Assembly: GCF_009184635.1 (NCBI RefSeq)
Contig: NZ_WELI01000013.1
Coordinates: 1 to 64,000 of the forward strand
From: Rudanella paleaurantiibacter
GTDB taxonomy: Bacteria > Bacteroidota > Bacteroidia > Cytophagales > Spirosomataceae
Length of the DNA stretch: 64,000 nt
Reading direction: 5' to 3'
Shown: in pieces, positions 53,735 to 62,782 of the stretch
Layout of the letters: every line of letters starts with the position of its first letter
How positions within the stretch are numbered: the first letter of the stretch is position 1
The notes under the pieces: model-generated
The model's database searches: none
The model's input: the letters and a program-made list of their open reading frames with translations, nothing else
What the model was told of the DNA's origin: nothing
Program-made: the position numbers and the translations under genes

Positions 53735-54898
53735 ATGCCACTCAAAACCCGATTGCTCGCCATTCTATTTCTTTTTATCACCCCGGATCTGCGAGCCCAG
53801 GAAAAGCATAAAGATACTGGGTATTTGATTTTCACGCTGGGTAAAGACACCACCCTGATAGGTCATTACCAGGTAAACGGTGATGATTTCGATATGACTG
53901 TTTTGGTTAGGCTGACCTCTGAGGTGCATAAGCTCAAAGGAACCCTTTTTCCTACCGGAGAATGCAAATCGGTAGAAGGGTATGCCTACAAAACAGTTCC
54001 CGGAACGGATTCCGTTCTTTTGCAGACCTATTCACTCGTCACCAGGAGTGACTCCACGTTTACTGAACAAAGAATCGGCGGCAACGTATCCAGATTTGGT
54101 TACGCTGGCAAGGGAATGCTTCATCTGGGGATTTATCCATACGTTTTCTTTACGCCACTTATGGCGCTTCGTGCACCTGGTAAATCAGGGGATAGTCTTC
54201 GTAGCGCTCATTTTGTTTATGGAACCAAATACCCGTTTACCCTAAAAAGAATTAATAAATCTACCGTGGCCGCTGGCAGCCCGGTGATGGGTATGTTTAC
54301 GATTTATCTGGACAAAAAGGGGAAACCCAACTATATAGATGCCATTGGTTCATCATTGAACGTGAAGGGAAGGATACTATCCTATTTAAATTTGGATTCT
54401 CTTATCCGGTCAGAAGCCATAAGAGCGCAACAATATGGAGTCATGCCGCCCTTAAATAAACCGGATTCGGTTCAGGCAACTATCGGTACAACGGGTATTC
54501 ACATCGCGTATAGCAGGCCCTCCCGACGGGGCCGGGTTATTTTTGGTGAAGTAGTTCCCTGGAACCGTTTTTGGCGAACCGGTGCAAATGCGGCTACTAA
54601 GATCCGTTTAAGTGGTCCTATCTTCTTTGCGGATAAAGAATTGCCGGCCGGAGAGTACTCTATTTTTACCATACCTTCAAAAAATGGCTGGACCCTGATG
54701 TTTAACAAGGAAGCCAATATCTGGGGAACTCAGTACAATCCTGCCCATGATGTATTACGAGTACCCATGCAGGTAGAACAAGTAAAAGAGCCCGTGGACT
54801 TGATGACTATAGAAGTCGTACCTGTCAATGGAGGAGGAGTTATTCGGGTCTTATGGGAAAACACCAAAGCATCTGTGGCTTTTACGACCAGGAAATAA
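53735..54898 (+). CDS. Exported DUF2911-domain protein
   Basis: This 387-residue protein has a signal peptide (MPLKTRLLAILFLFITPDLR followed by AQ) and an uncharacterised N-terminal half with HYQVNGDDFDMTVLVRL. The C-terminal 150 residues are a DUF2911 domain: IHIAYSRPSRRGRVIFGEVV, PWNRFWRTGANAATKIRLSG, LPAGEYSIFTIPSKNGWTLM and FNKEANIWGTQYNPAHDVLR. DUF2911 proteins are periplasmic or outer-membrane proteins of unknown role common in this phylum. The start was set at the third in-frame option, where the signal peptide begins; a GTG at 53693 and an ATG at 53702 lie upstream. Confidence 0.88.
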   Translation: MPLKTRLLAILFLFITPDLRAQEKHKDTGYLIFTLGKDTTLIGHYQVNGDDFDMTVLVRLTSEVHKLKGTLFPTGECKSVEGYAYKTVPGTDSVLLQTYSLVTRSDSTFTEQRIGGNVSRFGYAGKGMLHLGIYPYVFFTPLMALRAPGKSGDSLRSAHFVYGTKYPFTLKRINKSTVAAGSPVMGMFTIYLDKKGKPNYIDAIGSSLNVKGRILSYLNLDSLIRSEAIRAQQYGVMPPLNKPDSVQATIGTTGIHIAYSRPSRRGRVIFGEVVPWNRFWRTGANAATKIRLSGPIFFADKELPAGEYSIFTIPSKNGWTLMFNKEANIWGTQYNPAHDVLRVPMQVEQVKEPVDLMTIEVVPVNGGGVIRVLWENTKASVAFTTRK

Positions 54899-55070
54899 GG
54901 GATGGCATAAACCGGATAAATTTAGAGTCGTCCTGTAATACTGATACCACCGCCCATATCGGTTTTGCGCAAAAGCGACGCCCCCATTGCAGCTCCTGGC
55001 GGTCCGTTTCTGGCCGGGAGAGTTGGCATCCAGCTACTGCCGCAGAGATACCCAACAGAGATACCCAACA

Positions 55071-55098
55071 TAAAAAAACCGCTCCTAGGAGCGGTTTT
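55071..55098. terminator. Terminator between DUF2911 gene and the hybrid sensor gene
   Basis: The stem AAAACCGCTCC / GGAGCGGTTTT is centred on a CTAG at 55085. Leftward it is followed by seven T, so it ends the leftward hybrid sensor transcript. It may also slow rightward read-through from the DUF2911 gene. Confidence 0.85.
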
Positions 55099-55132
55099 GG
55101 GTTACAATTAGCTGTCTGGTACACTATAAATT

Positions 55133-58100
55133 TTACTCCTTTACCCCTTCCAGAATTTTAGCCCGGTAATCGGAGGGTAAACAGCCAAACTGCTGCTGAA
55201 AGGATTTTCGAAAATGCTTGTAGTCATTGAAGCCTACTTCATACGCCACCTGACTCAGCTTCATGTTGTCCTGCAAAATCATCTGAGCCGCGTTTTTGAG
55301 CTTCACCGACCGGATAAAGCCGGTCAACGAAAGGCCAGTCAGCGACTTGATTTTGCGGTATAGGGTCGACTGGCTCATAAACAGGTGCTCCACCATGTCC
55401 TCGATCCCGAAATTTTCATTTTGCATGTTGTCGTTCACGAGCTTAATGGCCTTGTCGATGAACAGGGCATCCAGATCGACCTCGTTGACCTGCTGGGTGT
55501 CGGGCTCGAAACGAACTTTGTTCAGGTAATGCTCCTGTAGCTTTTTCCGGTTTTCCAGAATTGTGTGGATTCTGGTTTTGATAATGATCGGGTTGAACGG
55601 CTTCGTGATGTAGTCGTCGGCACCGGTTTGTAGTCCGCTCACTTCGTACACCACCGACGAGCGGGCCGTGAGCAGAATTACCGGAATATGGGAGGTAGCA
55701 ATCTGCTGCTTGATTTCCTGACAGAACGTAATCCCGTCCATCAGCGGCATCATCACATCGCAGATAATCAGGTCGGGCAGTTCGCGGTTGGTAATGGAAA
55801 GGGCTTCGAGGCCGTTTTCGGCTTCGAGAATGGTGAAATCCTCTTTCAATAACGAGTTCAGGTACGCCCGGATGTCGTCGTTATCGTCCACCACCAGCAC
55901 GGTGTCTTTCTTTTGCTGCTTGCTTATGTCCAGCGAGTTGTTCTCGGGCCAGATCGGGCCGTCGGTACCGGCTTCGGCCACGTCGGGCAGCGGCTCATCG
56001 GCGGGGGCTGCGCCCGCATGATCGGCCTGCAACAGCACCGTGAAGCAGGTTCCTTTCCCCAGCTCGCTCCGAACGGTAATCTCACCTTCGTGCAGGTCAA
56101 CGATGTTTTTGGAGAACGCCAGCCCAAGGCCACTACCCACCATTTTGGCCGTTTGGGCGTTTTGAACCTGATAAAACCGGTTGAACAGGTTGCGGATGCT
56201 TTCTTCCGAAAGACCAATGCCGTTATCCTCTACATCAATCGCGAGCCAGTCGTCTTTGGGGTAAATTCGGAGCCGAATCGTCCCATTATCAGGCGTATAC
56301 TTGAAGGCGTTCGACAGCAGATTACAGAGCACAATCTCCATCTGATCGCGGTCAAACTCCAGCGGGGCTTCTTCCAAATCGCTTTGAAAGGTGTAGCTGA
56401 TGTTTTTGTTCCGGGCAATGGGCTGAAAGCTCAGGAACACCTCTTTGGCAAACGGGACAAAATCGCTGTACACCCGCTTCAGTTTCAGCAGCCCATGCTC
56501 CGACTTACGGAAGTCGAGCAACTGATTAATCAGGTTGAGCATCCGCTTGGCATTCGACTCCACCAATACCATTTTTTCGCGGAGGTTGCCGTTAAGCGTC
56601 AGGTCGTCCAGAATTTCGGCTACCGGACTCATAATCAGGGTCAGCGGAGTCCGAAACTCGTGCGAAATGTTGGTAAAGAAGTTGATCTTGGCTTCGTTCA
56701 GGGCGTGCTCTTTTTCTTTTTCGATCTGAACAATGCGCAAGTCGGCCTTCAGCCGGGCCTGCCGCACCGATATGTGCCGGACCAGCAGCAGCACACCCAC
56801 CGCCAGACAGACGTAAAACACAAAAGCATACCAGCTGAGCCAGGGCGGCACCCCAACCACAATTTTGAGCTTTTTTTCGGGGCTCCAGTCCTGGTTGTTG
56901 CGGCTCGCTTTCACCAGCAGCTCGTAGGTGCCCGCGCCCAGACCGGTAAAGTTGATTTCATTTTTCCCGCCCATGTTCACCCACCCATCCTTGAAGCCGC
57001 GCAACTGATAGGCGTAGGTGACATTGTCGGCCCCGAAAAAGTCGTTGGCCGCAAAACTCAGCGACAGGTGATTCTGCCGGTAGCTCAGGGCTATTTCGTC
57101 GGTGTACTGAATGGCGCGGTCCAGAATCACCTCGCCGTTTACCTCTTCGCCTACGTCAATCGCCTGATTATTAACCATCAGCTTGGTCCAGACCACCTTT
57201 GGTACGGTAAACGCCTGACTGAGATCGGCCGGTCGGAAGCGGATGATTCCGTTGGCCCCCCCGAAATACAGCTCACCGTCAGCGCCCTGAAACGATGACC
57301 CAATGTGAAAGGAGTTGATCATTACCCCGTCTTCGCGGTCGTAGTTAACAAAGCGCTTGTTTTTCGGGTCAAACCGGGTAATCGAGGTGGTGGTACTGAG
57401 CCAGAACTGCCCGGTTTTATCTTCTTCGATGGAGCAGATAAAATCATTGGTCAGGCCGTTTTTGGTCGTGTAGAGGGTATTCAGCTTGAGCGTTTTGTCC
57501 GTCAGCGACAGGTCGGCAAAGCCAAGGGGCGTAGCCAGATACAGCGTAGACCCCTTGATATACAGGGCGTTGATAATAACGCTGGGCAGTTGCGCAGACA
57601 GCAGCTGATGATGCGGAATAAACGCACCGGTGGCCCGGTCGAGCAGATTCAGCCCCGAATACGTGGCCAGCCAGATGTTCCCCCGACGGTCTTCTTTGAT
57701 CTGATTGATGCGGTTGTTTTCGATGAAAAACCGACCCTGCTGCTCCTCAGCATAAATCTGGCAGTTCGCCAGTTTGGGGTCGTCGGCAAAGCGGGTCATT
57801 TTCAGTCCCCGTTGCTGCGAACCGATCCAGAGAATACCCTGAGAATCTAAATAAACCGCCGTGATTTTGTCATTGGTAAAGGCCAGATAGGCACTGGCAA
57901 AATTGCCGTCTTTGACAACATAAAGGCCCCGATTGGTACCAATAAACAGGGTGTTGTCCTTTTCGTAAATCGTATTGATCCGGGTATCGGCAATCTGATC
58001 AATTTTCTCCAGTTGGCCACCGGCGGTCTTGCGGTACAGGCCATCGGTCAGGCTACCAATGAGTAATTCGCCCCGGCGCGTCTGGAAAATAGCGATGGTG

Positions 58101-59182
58101 TTATGGTCGACCGGGAAAGACGGCCGGGCGTCGGCCATGAAATTGAACCCTTTGTTGGGGTACAGAATCAGCACACCCCCGTGGGCCGTACTCAGCCAGG
58201 CAATGCCGTTGGGGTCAATGTCGATATCCAGAATCATGGAATAATTGACATTGTTGAACAGGCTGCCTTGCGGATTGGTGTTAATTTTCTGAAAACCCTT
58301 TACGGCCAAGTCGCTGATAAACAGACCATCGCCCCAGCTACCGAGCCAAACCCGGCCTTTCTGGTCAACGGCGATGCTTTTCATAAACGTCGCTTCCAGA
58401 TTGATCGGCTCCTCCTGCACCAGCTGCGCATCGAACCGAAAGCTTTGCAGGTGGACTTTCGGCCCCGTGTTGCCCACCATCCAAAGCTTGTTGCGGACTT
58501 TGTCCTGCACCAGATCGTACATGATGTATTGGGTGGGAAAGTCGAACAACCGATTTTCGGAGGGGTCGTACTTGTGCAGTTTTCGCCCGCTGATGTACCA
58601 GATGTTCTGGTGCTCGTCGCGGATGATTTTATAGACCGGCTCGGTCGACGAATGGTGGGCCAGCAGCTTCCGGGCGTTGGCGTCGAGCACAAATACGCCC
58701 TTGTTCCACGTGCCCACCCAAATATTCCCGTTAGCGTCCTGCTGAAGCGCGATCACGCGCAGGTAACGCTGATCGCGGGTTTTCAGAATATCGTTGTAAT
58801 TCCGAATTCGGTTGGTTTTGACGTCCAGTACCGATACGCCCCCACTCTTGGTGCCAATCCAGATGTTGTTGTCTTTGTCTTTAAAAAGCGTTTCGATGTT
58901 CTCGTTGACCAGCTGCGGATACTCCCCGCCCGGCCGGTAGCTTTTGAAGCCGTAGCCATCGTACCGCGATACGCCCCCCTCGGTCGCAAAGTATTTGAGG
59001 TTGTTGTCGTCGCTGATGGTCCGGGTCACAAAATTGCTGAGCAGCCCTTTGCGCACGTCCAGATAGTCGATAACAAACTCATCCGACCGGCCCGCGCCAA
59101 CATTCTGCCCGCTTATCGGGACAGCAATGCTCACGAACAACAGACTCAGTAAACAAAAGCAGATGGCGGACCTCATTGGCAT
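55133..59182 (-). CDS. Hybrid two-component system sensor-regulator (HTCS)
   Basis: This 1349-residue one-piece signalling protein has a signal peptide (SAICFCLLSLLFVSIAVPIS). Two seven-bladed periplasmic propellers of two-component-propeller repeats follow (NIWIGTKSGGVSVLDVKTNR, GILWIGSQQRGLKMTRF), then a Y_Y_Y domain and one membrane span (WYAFVFYVCLAVGVLLLV). The cytoplasmic part has a histidine kinase (INFFTNISHEFRTPLTLIMS with its phospho-His; ATPase LLSNAFKYTPDNG), a receiver (LVVDDNDDIRAYLNSLLKE, DLIICDVMMPLMDG, TKPFNP) and an AraC-type DNA-binding domain (SQSTLYRKIKSLTGLSLTGF). It probably senses an oligosaccharide from the glycan and turns on the SusC/SusD and sulfatase genes. Start 59182 is an ATG two codons before an equally good one at 59176. 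Confidence 0.96.
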   Translation of the reverse strand: MPMRSAICFCLLSLLFVSIAVPISGQNVGAGRSDEFVIDYLDVRKGLLSNFVTRTISDDNNLKYFATEGGVSRYDGYGFKSYRPGGEYPQLVNENIETLFKDKDNNIWIGTKSGGVSVLDVKTNRIRNYNDILKTRDQRYLRVIALQQDANGNIWVGTWNKGVFVLDANARKLLAHHSSTEPVYKIIRDEHQNIWYISGRKLHKYDPSENRLFDFPTQYIMYDLVQDKVRNKLWMVGNTGPKVHLQSFRFDAQLVQEEPINLEATFMKSIAVDQKGRVWLGSWGDGLFISDLAVKGFQKINTNPQGSLFNNVNYSMILDIDIDPNGIAWLSTAHGGVLILYPNKGFNFMADARPSFPVDHNTIAIFQTRRGELLIGSLTDGLYRKTAGGQLEKIDQIADTRINTIYEKDNTLFIGTNRGLYVVKDGNFASAYLAFTNDKITAVYLDSQGILWIGSQQRGLKMTRFADDPKLANCQIYAEEQQGRFFIENNRINQIKEDRRGNIWLATYSGLNLLDRATGAFIPHHQLLSAQLPSVIINALYIKGSTLYLATPLGFADLSLTDKTLKLNTLYTTKNGLTNDFICSIEEDKTGQFWLSTTTSITRFDPKNKRFVNYDREDGVMINSFHIGSSFQGADGELYFGGANGIIRFRPADLSQAFTVPKVVWTKLMVNNQAIDVGEEVNGEVILDRAIQYTDEIALSYRQNHLSLSFAANDFFGADNVTYAYQLRGFKDGWVNMGGKNEINFTGLGAGTYELLVKASRNNQDWSPEKKLKIVVGVPPWLSWYAFVFYVCLAVGVLLLVRHISVRQARLKADLRIVQIEKEKEHALNEAKINFFTNISHEFRTPLTLIMSPVAEILDDLTLNGNLREKMVLVESNAKRMLNLINQLLDFRKSEHGLLKLKRVYSDFVPFAKEVFLSFQPIARNKNISYTFQSDLEEAPLEFDRDQMEIVLCNLLSNAFKYTPDNGTIRLRIYPKDDWLAIDVEDNGIGLSEESIRNLFNRFYQVQNAQTAKMVGSGLGLAFSKNIVDLHEGEITVRSELGKGTCFTVLLQADHAGAAPADEPLPDVAEAGTDGPIWPENNSLDISKQQKKDTVLVVDDNDDIRAYLNSLLKEDFTILEAENGLEALSITNRELPDLIICDVMMPLMDGITFCQEIKQQIATSHIPVILLTARSSVVYEVSGLQTGADDYITKPFNPIIIKTRIHTILENRKKLQEHYLNKVRFEPDTQQVNEVDLDALFIDKAIKLVNDNMQNENFGIEDMVEHLFMSQSTLYRKIKSLTGLSLTGFIRSVKLKNAAQMILQDNMKLSQVAYEVGFNDYKHFRKSFQQQFGCLPSDYRAKILEGVKE

Positions 59183-59225
59183 AATTTGAGCAAAAAACGA
59201 GACAGAACCAAGTTTGTTTAGCCGA

Positions 59226-60815
59226 TCATGGAACAGGGCTACGTTTCGTCTTCTTCCGAATCGCTTCGATTTCGGCCTGCATACTGGCCACAATGGCCGG
59301 ATTTTCGGTGCTCACATTACGTTTCTCACCAATGTCCGTTGAGAGGTCATACAGTTGCGGGGTATGCTGAAAACCTCCCTCAACGCCTTTGTTCGCCATA
59401 AAATCAGGCAGGCGCTTCTCTTTGGGGAATGGCTCGATGTATTTCCAGTCGCCTTTCCGAAGCGAGGTGGTGTACGATTCCTCCAGCAGCCAGGTGCGGC
59501 CGGGCTTGGTATGGTCGAGGAGGGTGGTGAGCAGATTCTGGCTGTCGATAGCCTCATTGTCGGCCAGGGGTTGCCCAACCAGAGCCGCAAACGAAGCGTA
59601 CAAATCCACCTGACTCACCAGCGCCTTGCTGGTACCGGGCTTCACTTTTCCGGGCCACCACAGCACGGTGGGTACGCGGGTTCCGGCCTCGTAGGCGCTG
59701 TATTTACCTCCGCGCATGGGCCCGCCGGGTTTGTGGTTACCCAGCAGCTCCATCGCCCGGTCGTCGTAGCCATCGCTGATAACCGGCCCGTTGTCGCTCG
59801 TGAAAATAACGAGGGTGTTATCGGCCAGCCCCTGCTTCTTCAATTCAGCGATCACCTCGCCCGTCATCCAGTCCATCTGGGCAATGGCGTCGCCCCGGGG
59901 CCCCATAGTGCTTTTGCCCTTGAAACGCGGGTTGGGCAAACGCGGCACGTGAATGTCGTGGAACGAGAAGAACAGAAAGAACGGCTTATCCTTTTCGGCC
60001 TGAATAAACCGTTTCGCCTTGTCGGTCAGCACATCGGGAAACTCCTCATCAACCCACAGGGCTGCTTTGCCGCCTTTCATGTAGCCAATGCGGCTGATGC
60101 CATTGATAATCGAATTGCTGTGCTGTTTATCGGCCCCTTGCCGGAGCAGGTTGGGGCTGTCGAGGCCATTGGCGTACCCATCCAGTTTTTCCTCATAATT
60201 GACCACAATCGGGTCATTTTTATCGGCATTGACCACCCGGTGGTTTTCGACGTACACCGTCGGGACCCGGTCGCCAGTGGCGGGCAGCAGAAAACTGTAA
60301 TCAAACCCAATTTCGCGCGGGCCGGGCTTTATGTCGCTGTTCCAGTCGATAGAGCCATTACCCAAACCCAGATGCCATTTACCAACTACGCCCGTTCGGT
60401 AGCCAGCCTTTTGCAACATACCCGGCAGGGTATAGCTGCCGGGCTGAATCAGCAGCGGGGCATCGCCCTGCAAAATAGCCGCGTTGTTGCGGAACGCGTG
60501 TTGGCCGGTTAGCACGGAGTAGCGCGAGGGCGTGCAGGTTGCCGAGGTGGTATGGGCGTCGGTAAACACAATGCCTTCTTTAGCCAGCCGGTCGACCACC
60601 GGCGTTTTAACCCCGATGGCCCCGTTGTAGCCCACATCACCATACCCCAAATCATCGACGTAGAAAATGACGATGTTGGGGTTTCGCCCGGTGGTTTTCT
60701 CGTCCGTTTGCCGCATGTTTCCGGTGGGCATCAGGCAGGAATTGACGGATAGAATGGTAACGAAGGAAACCAGCACCCGGCGAAGCGACAGTGACCTTAG
60801 GTAATGTAAGCGCAT
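59226..60815 (-). CDS. Sulfatase lipoprotein next to the hybrid sensor
   Basis: This 529-residue sulfatase has a lipoprotein signal (RRVLVSFVTILSVNSC, Cys27), the metal site NIVIFYVDDLGYGDVGYNGA and the formylglycine motif CTPSR at Cys94 (SATCTPSRYSVLTGQHAF). VVGKWHLGLGNG, FLFFSFHDIHVPR and VIFTSDNGPVISD follow. It is probably on the inner or outer membrane facing the periplasm. Its stop is 43 bp before the hybrid sensor start on the same strand, so the two may be cotranscribed. The ORF can be extended upstream to 60950 but has no signal character there. Confidence 0.95.
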   Translation of the reverse strand: MRLHYLRSLSLRRVLVSFVTILSVNSCLMPTGNMRQTDEKTTGRNPNIVIFYVDDLGYGDVGYNGAIGVKTPVVDRLAKEGIVFTDAHTTSATCTPSRYSVLTGQHAFRNNAAILQGDAPLLIQPGSYTLPGMLQKAGYRTGVVGKWHLGLGNGSIDWNSDIKPGPREIGFDYSFLLPATGDRVPTVYVENHRVVNADKNDPIVVNYEEKLDGYANGLDSPNLLRQGADKQHSNSIINGISRIGYMKGGKAALWVDEEFPDVLTDKAKRFIQAEKDKPFFLFFSFHDIHVPRLPNPRFKGKSTMGPRGDAIAQMDWMTGEVIAELKKQGLADNTLVIFTSDNGPVISDGYDDRAMELLGNHKPGGPMRGGKYSAYEAGTRVPTVLWWPGKVKPGTSKALVSQVDLYASFAALVGQPLADNEAIDSQNLLTTLLDHTKPGRTWLLEESYTTSLRKGDWKYIEPFPKEKRLPDFMANKGVEGGFQHTPQLYDLSTDIGEKRNVSTENPAIVASMQAEIEAIRKKTKRSPVP

Positions 60816-61177
60816 GGATAAACGGTTTTGATCAGACGAAATACGAAAAGCAAGGTAGCAGCCCTGAAGAAGCTTGTGGGGGGTCTTTCCGTTCAAAAGG
60901 GGGTATAAGCAGTTCAAAAAGCGGTTTGAGTCCGTTTTAGGGGGCTTCACACCGAACGTTGCGGGCTACTCTACCGGGCGTTACGGAAAATGACTGGCGC
61001 GTAGGTAATACCCCATAGCCTATCTCCCTACACCCCGGCCAGTTTGTTGGCAACACCCACCCGATATACACCTTGACAACAGACGTTAACCTAACCAACA
61101 GCCCGCTTACTAAAAGAAAATCTTTACGTAAAGCGCTGATAATTACCTTAAACCGTCATTAGTTGTACTGTCACGTT

Positions 61178-61340
61178 CAGTACTGGACAAAACGTACAGT
61201 GAAGCGGTGCCGGTCGGCGCTCCGATTCGCTAAGCCACCAGGCTAAAATTGGCCGGACCGCCGGACCGCCGGACCGCTATCGGCCCAACCGACCGGGCTG
61301 GCGTACCAGCACTGCTCAATTGTACGCATGTCCAGTACTG
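61178..61340. repeat. Inverted-repeat element with CAGTACTGGACA ends
   Basis: The ends CAGTACTGGACA (61178-61189) and TGTCCAGTACTG (61329-61340) are exact complements. The pairing goes on inward with CGTACA and GTGC-GGT segments, with small mismatches. The 163-bp element shares its CAGTACTGGACA end with the repeat at 26827-26930, so both may belong to one family. It has no coding capacity. Confidence 0.72.
61253..61276. repeat. Triple tandem 8-bp repeat CCGGACCG
   Basis: Three perfect copies of CCGGACCG lie in a GC-rich stretch inside the inverted element at 61178-61340. Short tandem repeats can vary in number by slippage. The adjacent flanks are also GC-rich (CGGTCGG, GGCCCAACCGACCGGGC). 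Confidence 0.85.
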
Positions 61341-61365
61341 TGTAGTCATCTAAATCCTAATCAAC

Positions 61366-62754
61366 ATGGTTAAACAGTTTACAATTCTTCTGGCATTCGG
61401 GACAATTACCACGGCATATAGTCAAAGTAATTATGTTGCTAACACGGTTAATTCGTCAACGCCGGGCCTATTCAATACCCTTGTAGGGCCTGGGGCTGGG
61501 GGTAGTGGTTCGCTGACGGGCGACCGAAATGCCATTTTTGGATATAATGCCGGGTATCCGCTCACTACCGGAAAGTGGAACGTCCTGGTTGGCGTAGACG
61601 CGGGGCGGTTCATGACAACAGGTTCAGAGAACACGGTGATTGGTTATGAAGCTGGTTTGAACACGACAATGGGTCTGTACAATGTCATGATTGGTCGCGG
61701 AGCTGGCAGAACAAACAGCACGGGGCAGCGTAATCTGTTTTTAGGGTATATGGCAGGTTACGACAATACGGCCTCTTTCAATCATTTTGTTGGGTATGAG
61801 GCTGGTTACAACAATACGAGCGGTAGCAATAATTTCTTTGTTGGGTATCGGTCAGGGTATGACAATACCACGGGGAGCACTAATCATTTCGTTGGTTATC
61901 AGGCTGGCTTCAACAATACAACCGGCAGCAATAACTACTTCAGTGGTTGCGTTGCGGGGTTCTATAACACTCTGGGCTCCAACAATTATTTTAGCGGCTA
62001 TTATGCTGGTTTTAATAACAGTATTGGGCAAAATAACTTTTTCAGTGGTTACGCTGCGGGTTACTTTAATACCACAGGTTCCCGAAATTACATGAGCGGC
62101 TATCTGGCTGGTTATTTGAATAATACAGGCTCGTTCAATGTGATGATCGGTGATAGTGCCGGTTATAGTAGCACCACTTCTTCCAACGTACTGATTGGCT
62201 CCAAAGCCGGTGCCTATAATCAGACTGGTATGCAGAATACGATGCTGGGCGCACAGGCTGGCCTTTTCACCAACGCCACAGGCAACCTGTTTCTGGGGTA
62301 TCGGTCGGGCTACGCGAACACGTCTGGCCAGCTAAATACCTTGCTGGGCTACCAGGCCGATGTGCAGCTGGCCAACCTCACCAATGCAGCCGCCATCGGT
62401 GCCAACGCCAAAGTATCGGTCAGCAACGCCATTGTTCTGGGCGACACGACCCAGAACACGAAAGTGGGTATCGGGACCACCGCTCCGCAGTTTCCGCTTG
62501 ATGTCAGAGGCATCATCAATATTCGGGGCAATGGAACGCTTAAGTTTAGTCATCTCTCCAACCCATCGTACCAAAATGGCCTGACCGACCAGGTGCTGAC
62601 GGTTGACGCAACCGGCGAAACCGTACTGGCCAGGATTTCTAAATTAGATGAGGTGTTGCAACGGCTTGAAGACCTCGAACGCGAGAACCGGGAGCTACGG
62701 AAGCGACTGGAGCATCTGGAGCGGGGAGGTACGCTGGTTGCCGGTAAAGAGTAA
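61366..62754 (+). CDS. Exported YadA-head-like repeat protein with C-terminal coiled coil
   Basis: This 462-residue protein has a signal peptide (MVKQFTILLAFGTITTAYSQ). It has about 14 imperfect repeats of 14-16 residues built on the pattern G-N-N-T-x-G-S-x-N-x-F-x-G-Y-x-A-G, for example NNTTGSNNYFSG and TSGSNNFFVGYRSGYDN. The pattern resembles the left-handed beta-roll heads of YadA-type adhesins. The C-terminus has a VGIGTTAPQFPLDVRG segment as in tail-fibre-like proteins, and a coiled coil (LDEVLQRLEDLERENRELRK) likely to make a trimer. No type IX tail or beta-barrel anchor is seen. It may be a surface-associated adhesin or fibre. The DNA of the repeat zone is more AT-rich than its flanks. 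Confidence 0.85.
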   Translation: MVKQFTILLAFGTITTAYSQSNYVANTVNSSTPGLFNTLVGPGAGGSGSLTGDRNAIFGYNAGYPLTTGKWNVLVGVDAGRFMTTGSENTVIGYEAGLNTTMGLYNVMIGRGAGRTNSTGQRNLFLGYMAGYDNTASFNHFVGYEAGYNNTSGSNNFFVGYRSGYDNTTGSTNHFVGYQAGFNNTTGSNNYFSGCVAGFYNTLGSNNYFSGYYAGFNNSIGQNNFFSGYAAGYFNTTGSRNYMSGYLAGYLNNTGSFNVMIGDSAGYSSTTSSNVLIGSKAGAYNQTGMQNTMLGAQAGLFTNATGNLFLGYRSGYANTSGQLNTLLGYQADVQLANLTNAAAIGANAKVSVSNAIVLGDTTQNTKVGIGTTAPQFPLDVRGIINIRGNGTLKFSHLSNPSYQNGLTDQVLTVDATGETVLARISKLDEVLQRLEDLERENRELRKRLEHLERGGTLVAGKE

Positions 62755-62782
62755 CTCCATGCTAACCGGCTGCCCTTTCAGC

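Larger units (their letters stand above)
60816..61365. other. Intergenic region with inverted-repeat element and 8-bp tandem repeat
   Basis: This 550-bp gap separates divergent genes (sulfatase leftward, YadA-head-like protein rightward). No gene is seen. It contains the inverted element 61178-61340 and the tandem repeat 61253-61276, listed separately. No further structure was recognised. Confidence 0.5.

Noticed and set aside
58103-59152. Rightward open reading frame opposite the hybrid sensor
   Set aside because: The sensor's propeller repeats explain this frame; no independent evidence of coding.
61620-62300. Short-period repeats suggestive of a CRISPR or satellite
   Set aside because: They are in-frame codons of the YadA-head-like repeats of the 61366-62754 gene.
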